This document shows positions 11,001 to 18,211 of a stretch of 64,000 nt of DNA, one piece after another. Position numbers and translations under genes: made by a program. A model generated the notes under the pieces. The model had not been told where the DNA came from and ran no database searches. It was given only the letters and a program-made list of their open reading frames with translations. Origin of the DNA: Brettanomyces bruxellensis (lineage: Eukaryota > Ascomycota > Pichiomycetes > Pichiales > Pichiaceae); assembly GCF_011074885.1 (NCBI RefSeq), contig NC_054689.1, forward strand, positions 2,108,001-2,172,000. Reading direction: 5' to 3'. The first letter of the stretch is position 1; each line of letters starts with the position of its first letter.

Positions 11001-12954
11001 CAAACCATTGTGCAAAACAATCGTTCCTTACCGGGGCAAAACTTTCAAATCTATGATGCGAAGACCATTCACTATTTGAACTCATGTCACATATTGAAAG
11101 ATACCAATTCTTTAATTGCTTTCCAGAACGAGACATAACACTTAACTTGCGTTCCCCATTCTCCAATGTCATAGAAAAGTATGGCGTTTTTTTGGTACTC
11201 TTCTGAGAATCTTTAACTTCATTTTCGTCGTCAATCTCATCATCATCGTCACTGTAGTCCACGCGCTGCAACTCCTGCTTTGGAGTAACAGTCGAATTCA
11301 TACCCTTAGAAGCAATATCAGAGAACCCAGAAAGGGTTGCTTTGAATTTAGGGTCGATCAAAAACACATCTAAAGGTGTTGTGGAATCGATATCAGCGAC
11401 ATACATGATATAGCTATGCCCAAGAATAAACCACTTTGAGGTATGTCTTACAACCATGGCCTTAAAATCTCGATACTTTAGATGTCCAACTCTCCATCCT
11501 TGTGCCTTTGCAGAAGTTTTAATGAACAAATAGCCCTCCTTTCTCTTTTTTTCATCCTCCTGGCTAAGTAGGACACTCATTGGAGAGAGTTCAAAAAATT
11601 GTAACAATTTAACCGATTCGGGGCGTAAAAGAAGCTTGCTATTCAACTTATCAAAATAATTCTGGAGAGACAACCTTAGAATTTCATCATCTTCACCTCT
11701 ATTTCTATCTTGCTTTCGTTTCCTAAATAGTCCATGTCTCCATAAGCTTGCAGCATCAGAGAGTATTGAGCTGCTTGAGGAACTCAGAGATGTTAACGAG
11801 GAATGAACTGAGTGTACTGCTAATGGTGATCGAGTTTCAAGACCAAATTCTTCATTGCGCTCTGTATCTTGTAGGGCCAGTCGATCAGCTGATCGTATAC
11901 GATTCATTTCATTTGGGTATGGTTCATAGTTTCTGGTGTCGTTATTATTAACATGTGACAGATCAAGGTTTTCAAAATTAGAGGAGAAAGTATGTATTGG
12001 TTTCATTTTTGGAAATTTTGGTAGAGTAAGCTCCCTACGACCAGTTCCCTTTGATATCACATTAGCCTGCAATATTTGAATTTTTAACTTGTTATGAAAA
12101 CTCACAATTTGCTTCAAATCTTTTGTTACGGTCCATTCCAATGCTCTATCACCGACACCATACTCCAAATAAAATTTAAAAAGCTTTGTTTTCGAATTGG
12201 AGGGATTAGGGACTTCAGCAATATATGACGACAGTAGGCATAGAAGTATGGGAACCTTTCTTTGTGTGTGATCATCGTTAAGAAAGTATGAGGAAAAAAG
12301 CAATGCCTCCGGATAAGCAGTAATTAAAGATTGAACAGTGAATTGTGCCTTTTTGGTATCACGAAGTTCTAGTTCATCGGCGATATTTTTCGATTCGACC
12401 GTTCTGTGCTTCTTAGGCTTTGTCGGAGGCAATTTAAGCTTGCGGAGACCTTTCATAAATTTCTCCGAAAAACCATGCCGACCTTCTTGATTGCTAATGC
12501 TTCCACTTTGCCTAGGACCAAAATGAGGACGCAAGAGTTTTCTAACACTTTGATGTTGCTTGACATCAGATTTATCTTGAGCGCCCTGAGCATCTGATCG
12601 AGATCCCCTTTTCATACGGTGCAAAATATTTCTAACATCAGGAACAGGCAATTTCTCTGTTCCAAAGTAATGTCCACTTAAGCGTTCTTCAGACTTTCCG
12701 GTATCCTCTGGTAAAGGCAATCCCATTCCAGCCTTATTTGGAATGTCCTCACTATCGATTGTAGCATTTGCTGTGACATCATCTTCTTCTCCATTTTCAG
12801 GCTCCAGCACGGAAACATGTCCTGAATTTAGATCTGCCTCATCTTCAGTCACATTCTCTTGCCCGTCAGCAATCATCTTATCAGGTGAAACAATTTCTGG
12901 AACAGCCGTATCTTGCTTTCCGAAATCATCAGATTTCACTTGGTTTGCAGTCAT
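8095..12954 (-). CDS. SPO14: Phospholipase D, Spo14-like (PX-PH-HKD-HKD)
   Basis: The 1619-residue product is close in length to S. cerevisiae Spo14 (1683). An acidic, low-complexity N-terminus (~200 residues) precedes a PX-like region (~235-320, with LTLPKFPKM), a PH-like region (~480-640), and two catalytic HKD motifs: HHEKLLIVD near residue 758 and HAKVMIVDD near 1070, the latter followed by GSANINERSM. The enzyme hydrolyses phosphatidylcholine to phosphatidic acid and choline and is stimulated by PI(4,5)P2; in yeast it is needed for prospore membrane formation and for Sec14-independent secretion. Both H, K and D residues of each motif are intact, so activity is expected. The start ATG at 12954 has no closer in-frame competitor. 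Confidence 0.95.
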   Translation of the reverse strand: MTANQVKSDDFGKQDTAVPEIVSPDKMIADGQENVTEDEADLNSGHVSVLEPENGEEDDVTANATIDSEDIPNKAGMGLPLPEDTGKSEERLSGHYFGTEKLPVPDVRNILHRMKRGSRSDAQGAQDKSDVKQHQSVRKLLRPHFGPRQSGSISNQEGRHGFSEKFMKGLRKLKLPPTKPKKHRTVESKNIADELELRDTKKAQFTVQSLITAYPEALLFSSYFLNDDHTQRKVPILLCLLSSYIAEVPNPSNSKTKLFKFYLEYGVGDRALEWTVTKDLKQIVSFHNKLKIQILQANVISKGTGRRELTLPKFPKMKPIHTFSSNFENLDLSHVNNNDTRNYEPYPNEMNRIRSADRLALQDTERNEEFGLETRSPLAVHSVHSSLTSLSSSSSSILSDAASLWRHGLFRKRKQDRNRGEDDEILRLSLQNYFDKLNSKLLLRPESVKLLQFFELSPMSVLLSQEDEKKRKEGYLFIKTSAKAQGWRVGHLKYRDFKAMVVRHTSKWFILGHSYIMYVADIDSTTPLDVFLIDPKFKATLSGFSDIASKGMNSTVTPKQELQRVDYSDDDDEIDDENEVKDSQKSTKKTPYFSMTLENGERKLSVMSRSGKQLKNWYLSICDMSSNSEWSSHHRFESFAPVRNDCFAQWFVDARDYMWAASSAMEMAKDIIYIHDWWLSPELYLRRPAEGNQEWRLDRLLKRKAEQGVKIFIIIYRNVGNTVVTDSLWTKHSLLNLHPNIHVMRSPNQLMQNVYFWAHHEKLLIVDQMVCFLGGVDLCYGRWDTPGHGLVDDSPYSFKSQVPESLAKKGKGIAYQLHPGKDYSNPRVRDFYDLQSPFEDMYNRQITPRMPWHDVHMVTCGQIARDLSRHFVQRWNYLLRQKRPSRPTPLLLPPRNFTPDELKQYDFTGTCEIQLLRSSCFWSLGLQNHEQSIQNAYIKCIETSEHFVYLENQFFVTSCEVDGVMILNRIGDALVDRIITAHHRKETWKAIIVIPLLPGFESDVDLQEGSSVRLITRCQYMSISMGDSSIFAKLRKVGISPEDYIQFYSLRRWGMIGVKRLLVTEQLYIHAKVMIVDDRIAIIGSANINERSMRGTRDSEVCAIVRDKDMIESHMDGKPYSVGRFPHTLRVRLMREHLGVDIDLLDLVERRFSSIEQFASSSQGLNASTLSLDQSKHSHVLSAMVELGTRYLLKKYDGTDNYRCMNKSNSFGKQLTALMLETFKEKDPVFDKSEPNGNSYIYSFNHRAGKENVGIRDKKPFSTDSRVTTKAHRDDVNGYGEDMYQSTSYLQSKVRLNTFMKRMANEATEDCPLPTYEDILEFLNDGENVESIDILNKERWVMLKRLFYMQKLEYKKMQMRVETDVSPKEEKSTAESQNTENDIPAPSIPKIALSDLQINEIDKNILPQTVSDFIDPYAFEDPLDIDFFEGTWMPLAIRNTMIYQMVFHTQPDDSVSGWKDYKQFQKLRHAFMDHQKISRGFSQESPSEEGRDDILGQHSSDSSENQQVEPQESPDESTFVQNGLTDDLHRQILRRARMADLDRFQRESGVAGILGQASNLNLVGSPNGIFVFDYDTAKKLLQLVRGRIVKFPTRWLKKEIEGSNWFYKADKLPPIQIYD

Positions 12955-13147
12955 AATTTGTTAATGATGGACTCATAAGTTCGAATTATTAAAACACCTC
13001 CCTAACAAATTTCTGTACATTCAGGGTCCAAAAAACCTTTGTAAGCGTAAGATTATACACGAGAGGATACGATCCCGATAAAAACTCGTGTAAACAGCAG
13101 AAACAGCAAGAACAATAAGACGGGGAAACAAACGAACAAATGCACAC

Positions 13148-13182
<35 letters not shown>

Positions 13183-13423
13183 ATATTGCAAAGCCATCAC
13201 AGAGAATGTCTGTTAATCAACCAAATACTAAAGAAATGGAAATGTCCGTACATTAAAAAAGTAAAACATCTATCAGAAATACGCATATAATGAGATATTC
13301 CAACATTAAAGGCACAGTTCATTAGTAACGGAAGAGCATGAATATCAACAGATATAATTCTTATTAAAATTATTTATGTACATGATTTATTACAGATAGT
13401 GAATGACTGCTAACGTCCGTCCT
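12955..13423. other. SPO14 promoter and IMG2 3' region
   Basis: It contains an uninterrupted A run of about 31 nt (13149-13179), probably a poly(dA:dT) nucleosome-excluding element for SPO14. Short open frames here are low-complexity and were rejected. Confidence 0.6.
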
Positions 13424-13792
13424 CTATAACTCGTTGTTTAAAAGTTCCTTTAATCTGCTTGCCACATCTCCTTTTATTTTGATGGTCTTGCTTGACATCA
13501 CGCAAGTGAAGTTTTTCTTTGGCACATCTGGAAGAGCTGCCTGAAGATCGTTCCTGAGTTGAACTATATCTCCACGAATTTTTCTCACGTCTGTATACAC
13601 GGCTTGACTTCTGTAGGTTTTGTAAATTGGTAAATTCCCCTTTGATGTTCTATCAAGAAAGTACTTCTTGAATGGTATTCCTTTGTACAAATCTTCTCCT
13701 GTAATCCTATCAATAGAAGGAATTATACGGGAGAGTCTCGCTTGACTGATAGACGAAGAAAATCGACGGGAAGTTAATGAAAACAACAACAT
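13424..13792 (-). CDS. IMG2: Mitochondrial large-subunit ribosomal protein mL49 (Img2)
   Basis: The 122-residue product begins with a short basic, Ser-rich presequence (MLLFSLTSRRFSSS), as expected for mitochondrial import. The core NLPIYKTYRSQ...VRKIRGDIVQLRNDLQAAL, with C-terminal KTIKIKGDVASRLKELL, matches the mL49/Img2 family. Img2 is part of the 54S subunit of the yeast mitoribosome and is required for mitochondrial genome maintenance. It shares a 397-nt divergent region with the DET1-like gene. It is shorter than S. cerevisiae Img2 (146), mostly at the N-terminus. Confidence 0.85.
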   Translation of the reverse strand: MLLFSLTSRRFSSSISQARLSRIIPSIDRITGEDLYKGIPFKKYFLDRTSKGNLPIYKTYRSQAVYTDVRKIRGDIVQLRNDLQAALPDVPKKNFTCVMSSKTIKIKGDVASRLKELLNNEL

Positions 13793-14189
13793 AATACTTC
13801 AAACTTGGCGGGTATATGGCTTCGTGGATTGATGATGTTATCACATATATGAATACCAGTGATACACACCACTTGCGAGAGGTACCCCAACCAAATTATT
13901 TATTTGAGCATTCTCAGATTTTATTTCCTCGTAAAATAAAATATATGTATTGCAGGTAGCCAAAAAGACGCAATCGACGCGCCTTTTTCGGAGTACATTA
14001 GATTCCGTGGTCATCACAAGATAAATTGGATCGGAAGGGATCAGTTTTAATTGTTTAAAGAGTGCTTTCCACATCCAAAGGTATCGCTTTTTAGAAAAAA
14101 AAATATACTACACAGTATCTTACCTATAGTTGGTAGAATTTGATATTTGATTTCAGGTGTTATAAACTTATAAACACATAATTTATCCA
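13793..14189. other. Divergent promoter region between IMG2 and DET1
   Basis: This region of 397 nt includes a 77-codon minus-strand open frame (13841-14074) with an ATG but no recognisable family; I treat it as chance. No TATA box stands out. Confidence 0.5.
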
Positions 14190-15134
14190 ATGGGGAGACC
14201 TAGAGTAAGTGATATAACAAAAAAAGCAACACTGATATGCTTTTTATGGATAGTTTTACTAACAAATTTTCATGTAATTTAGTTAATACTTCTTGTCCGT
14301 CATGGAGAATCTGAAGGAAACAAGGATAAAACAGTGAATCAGTATATACCAAATCACAAGGTTCCATTGACAAACCATGGACATGAACAAGCACTTGAAG
14401 CAGGAAAGCTTCTAAAGTCTATTTTAAAAGAAGATGACTCCATTTGCTTTTACACGTCACCATATCTGAGGGCCCGCCAGACTACAAACGATATAATTGA
14501 AGGTATCAAGGATACAGGTGTGAAATATGTAATTGAAGAAGAACCTAGAATGAGAGAACAGGATTTTGGAAATTTCCAGAGCACAAAAGAGGAGATGCAG
14601 AGAATATGGGTTGAGCGTGCAAAGTACGGCCATTTCTTTTATAGAATTCCTTACGGAGAGAGTGCAGCAGATGTATATGATAGATGCGCTTCCTTTGATG
14701 CATCTCTTTTCAGACATTTCGCGCGGGACACGTTCCCGTCGATTTTGGTACTTGTTACGCATGGAATCTGGGCGAGGGTTTTCTTGATGAAATGGTTTCG
14801 ATGGACCGTGGAGTATTTTGAGGATTTACAAAACGTCCCTCATTGCACGTGGATAGTGATGGAAAAAGATCCTAAAACACAGAAATATCATCTGAACACA
14901 CATTTACAAACGTGGTCTGAGCTTGAGGATCAGCAAAGGGCGAAGAAGTTGAAAGAAGACACTTCAGATGAGTTGAGGCTTACTACAAACGGGCAATTAG
15001 ATGATAACGAAATGAATACGGTTGCAGTTGCAGCAGCTAAAGCCAAGGATGAGCAAGTGAAAAGGTCACTAGAAACCATGAGGAAGTATGAAGTGCTGTT
15101 CAAAAATAAGAACACCAAAGAAGCTGGCATTTGA
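14190..15134 (+). CDS. DET1: Histidine-phosphatase superfamily protein, Det1-like, with a five-codon first exon
   Basis: Spliced product of 288 residues: exon 1 14190-14204 (MGRPR) and exon 2 14283-15134. The join restores MGRPRLILLVRHGESEGNK, the start of the phosphoglycerate-mutase-like fold with the catalytic RHG (R11-H12-G13); a second catalytic His is in VTHGIW near residue 164, and Glu in REQDFGNF fits the proton donor region. S. cerevisiae Det1 (YDR051C) is an acid phosphatase linked to sterol traffic between membranes; it has the same ARPRLI-type entry and the YGHFF..P.GESAADVYDR block seen here. The C-terminal tail is charged and helical. Without the intron the first catalytic His would have no upstream ATG, so splicing is well supported. 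Confidence 0.85.
14205..14282 (+). other. Spliceosomal intron in DET1 (78 nt)
   Basis: Donor GTAAGT at 14205, branch site TACTAAC at 14257-14263, acceptor AG at 14281-14282. It lies after only 15 coding bases, a typical 5'-biased yeast intron. Confidence 0.9.
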
Positions 15135-16015
15135 AGGTAACACGAGCAAGGAAAGGTACTAACAACTTATTTATTTATTGATATGCCAAATTCAAGGGTT
15201 GAAAAACAATTTTTAGAGTATAATAATTAACCGCCATGCGACGCACGACTTCTGAAAATATGAATTGGTGCAGGGAGGAAGTGGACGCTCGCATGTCCTA
15301 GACATCCCACAGATGATTCCGCCAACATCGGAGTTGCATCTTTTACGCGAAATTTGAAATTCAAGCATCACAATAAGAAATTCAATGAATCAAAAAATGT
15401 GAGAATAATATGACTGTCAGTCTTTTTAGAGATCGCTTCCAGAGAAAAAAAAATACCACGTTGGAAATTTTTCATTCATCCCGGGTAACAGAGGTCCTTT
15501 CTGATAGACTTCGGCTCGACGCATATTTTTGCAGATGTCCCTTTTCGACTGAAAATATCAAGGGACGAACGAACAATTTCGATAGTGTAGTGAAGTGTAT
15601 AACTGAAATACAATAAAGTTTGCAAAGTGAAATGTAAGAGTAAGTTGCTGAAAAATTTGGAATTGCAAGCCTGGATCTTGGTGAATGACGTAGGAGGTCG
15701 GGAAATACGGACTCATAAATGTCCGACCACGTTCGGGGGTATCCCGGGGTTGATTTCATTGATAATCACCTACTTCCAATTTTCAGCGGAATTTTGTATC
15801 GCGGACAGCGAAGGCTAGTTGGATGATTTATTGTACATAATTTTCATACAGCCTGAATATAAATATGTTTGCTCGTTCCATTTTTTTTTTGTTCTCTGCG
15901 TTTGCACCTTTAGAGCATTCTTTAGATCTTTTGTTTTCCCCTTCCCATTTCTTTACCAGTGTTAGTTATAAACTTTGGTTAATTAAGAAATTATATATAT
16001 ATAAAACATCACACA
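15135..16015. other. TPI1 upstream region
   Basis: This region of 881 nt separates DET1 from TPI1. The proximal part shows a pyrimidine-rich stretch (about 15885-15955) and a TATATATATATAAAA block at 15992-16005 close to the ATG, both usual for highly expressed glycolytic genes. A CGG-N12-CCG inverted repeat is at 15708-15725. Short frames in the region show no family resemblance. Confidence 0.6.
15708..15725. promoter_or_regulatory. CGG-N12-CCG inverted repeat upstream of TPI1
   Basis: The arms CGGAC and GTCCG face each other around 8 nt, giving CGG triplets spaced by 12. Inverted CGG triplets are the usual half-sites of Zn2Cys6 regulators. It lies about 290 nt before the TPI1 ATG. The factor is unknown. 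Confidence 0.3.
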
Positions 16016-16759
16016 ATGGCTAGAACATTTTTCGTCGGAGGTAACTTCAAGATGAACGGCTCTAAGGAGTCCATCAGCACTATTGTTCAGAACTTGAACA
16101 AGGCTGACTTGCCATCAAATGTTGAAGTTGTTCTTTGCCCACCTTACCCATATCTTGCCCAGGTTGTTGCTGAGAACAAGCAGCCAACTGTCAAGGTTGG
16201 TGCTCAGAACTGCTACTTGAAGGCTTCTGGTGCTTACACTGGTGAGGTCTCCCCAGAGTTCTTGAAGGACCTTGGTGTTGGCTATGTTGTTCTTGGTCAC
16301 TCCGAGAGAAGACAATACTTCAAGGAGTCTGACGAGTTCGTCGCCGACAAGGTTAAGTTTGCTTTGTCCGAGGGCTTGAAGGTTATCCTCTGTATCGGTG
16401 AGACTTTCGAGGAGAAGAAGGCTGGCAAGACCATCGATGTCTGCAAGAGAGAGCTTTCTGCCGTTGCTGAGAAGGTTAAGGACTGGACTAACATCGTTGT
16501 TGCTTACGAGCCAATCTGGGCTATTGGTACTGGTTTGGCTGCTACTGCTGCTGATGCCGAGGAAGTTCACGCTGACATCAGAAAGTACTTGTCCACCGTT
16601 ATTGGTGCTCAGGCCGAAGAAGTCAGAATCTTGTACGGTGGTTCCGCTAAGGCAAGCAATGTCGGTGGTTTCAGAGACAAGAAGAACGTTGACGGTTTCC
16701 TTGTCGGTGGTGCTTCATTGAAACCAGAGTTCGCTGACATCATTAAGTCAAGACAGTAA
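16016..16759 (+). CDS. TPI1: Triosephosphate isomerase
   Basis: The 247-residue product is full-length (S. cerevisiae 248). It interconverts dihydroxyacetone phosphate and glyceraldehyde 3-phosphate in cytosolic glycolysis. Active-site residues are visible: Lys12 in GGNFKMNG, His near 95 in LGHSERRQ, and Glu near 165 in [11 protein letters not shown], plus the phosphate-binding loop GGSAKASN and the GFLVGGASL end. Codon use is strongly restricted (AAG for Lys, TTG for Leu, GGT for Gly, AGA for Arg), unlike most genes here, which fits very high expression. The ATG sits in a favourable CACAATGG context downstream of a TATA-rich block. Confidence 0.98.
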   Translation: MARTFFVGGNFKMNGSKESISTIVQNLNKADLPSNVEVVLCPPYPYLAQVVAENKQPTVKVGAQNCYLKASGAYTGEVSPEFLKDLGVGYVVLGHSERRQYFKESDEFVADKVKFALSEGLKVILCIGETFEEKKAGKTIDVCKRELSAVAEKVKDWTNIVVAYEPIWAIGTGLAATAADAEEVHADIRKYLSTVIGAQAEEVRILYGGSAKASNVGGFRDKKNVDGFLVGGASLKPEFADIIKSRQ

Positions 16760-16944
16760 ATGAAGATTCTTTGGTTTAGTTAATGTGTACGATGCTATAC
16801 AGCTAAAAATGGAAATATATTTTTATGAGAAAAGATGGGTACTGATTGTATTGTAACTGTTCTGAGTTTTATTATTATTATTATGTTATGTAGGAAAGGC
16901 TATTTGTTGTTACTGAGTGAAGGTGCAATTTGATTTTATTGCTT

Positions 16945-17484
16945 TTATACTCGGTTATCATTCATTGACACACCCTGACTGTCCTTTTTCATATCTTCAG
17001 CGAACACACGTCCAAGAATTGAAGCATCGTCATCATCATCAGCTGCATTTCTAGCTTTCCGCAACGTCCGTATCAAATCCTTCGAGTATTGCATGGATCT
17101 GTCTTCACATTTCTTAATGGACCCACTCACATTTATTGTGTGGAATATGCAATGCTCTCCATTTATACTGTTGATGAAGGTGATGGCAGCCACAATGTAC
17201 TTCCAGTTATTCCTGGTGACCCTCAATATGCCTGTACCTGTTCTAGGTGAGAAGTATCTCATGGAGAGTCCCACAGCAGTAGATGACCCATAATCGCCGA
17301 AATTCTTATGGAGCGACAGTCGTATTAAATATATTATTTGCCTACCAGTAACCTTCGAGTCAGTCGGCTGATGAATTGATAATGCCGAATCTGCAACTGT
17401 TCCAAAATTATCCTCGATGGGATAAGTCTTCCTCTCGGGGTAGATAATCTCAAAAAGGATATACCGGGTCTTTAATCTCACCAT
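16945..17484 (-). CDS. POP5: RNase P / RNase MRP protein subunit Pop5
   Basis: The 179-residue product begins MVRLKTRYILFEIIYP, nearly identical to the start of yeast Pop5 (173 residues). Further family landmarks are NFGDYGSS, YFSPRTGTGILRVTR and INVSGSIKKCE. The tail is acidic (DDDDD). Pop5 binds the RNA of RNase P (tRNA 5' processing) and RNase MRP (pre-rRNA and mRNA cleavage) in the nucleus. It is convergent with TPI1 and divergent from ALA1. Confidence 0.93.
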   Translation of the reverse strand: MVRLKTRYILFEIIYPERKTYPIEDNFGTVADSALSIHQPTDSKVTGRQIIYLIRLSLHKNFGDYGSSTAVGLSMRYFSPRTGTGILRVTRNNWKYIVAAITFINSINGEHCIFHTINVSGSIKKCEDRSMQYSKDLIRTLRKARNAADDDDDASILGRVFAEDMKKDSQGVSMNDNRV

Positions 17485-18211
17485 GAAAGTTGACTATTAG
17501 GACAACCCACGGAAATGTCCTGGCAATTAATTATAAGTACGCAAATGTATTTCTTGGCATATCATTATTGATCATGTATAATTAATATCTGATGGGTACG
17601 GATAAGAAGATGGTGCGGTGAATTATTTAATTTTTTTTTTTTTTTTTTCGAGCTCAAAAAAATTTGTGAAATTAAGGCAAACCCTTGCATTAGAAAGAAA
17701 GACCTAAAATACTGAACTAGTGGAAGTTCAATGTATGTCATACGGTAGATAGATAGACATCAGTTATCATCGGAATGCTAGCATTAAACGATCACAGTGC
17801 TTAATATATGTCTAAATTACTGTGAAGTTGTGAAATTTATATAATTTATTGGGCTTTTTTTTTAGGTGCTATGAAAATTAACTTAAGATTCAATTCACCT
17901 ATCTGTAGTTTGAATTTTGCAAACCACCACCACCTCCTCTGACCACTTAGTGACGAATAATATCAAATAATCATTCATCCCCATGCATATCTAAAATTTT
18001 TTTTTCTTGGAAAAGACGCGAATTTCATCGGTACAGTACTTCACTATGACACAAAAATGAAAAAAATGAATTGCAGAGATAAAATAAGACGGAACAAAAA
18101 TTAAAAAAAAGCTCTATCCACTTCATAGCAGAACAGTATCGATAACCGTTACATTTTAAGTTTTTGTACATAATCATCGATACTTCGATTGGTGGATAAT
18201 ACCCATAGTTT
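17485..18211. other. Divergent promoter region between POP5 and ALA1
   Basis: This region of 727 nt is AT-rich with poly-T tracts near 17631-17648 and 17857-17865. An inverted CCAAT (ATTGG) occurs at about 18189, just before ALA1. No gene or RNA was recognised. Confidence 0.6.

Noticed and set aside
12989..13183. Frame starting in poly-Phe
   Set aside because: It is a translation of the A31 run and its flank; low complexity and no family.
13841..14074. 77-codon minus-strand frame with ATG between IMG2 and DET1
   Set aside because: No recognisable family, and it occupies the divergent promoter of two real genes; its length is within chance for AT-rich DNA.
15472..15759. 95-codon minus-strand frame and overlapping plus-strand frames in the TPI1 upstream region
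   Set aside because: No family likeness on either strand; the region reads as a promoter.
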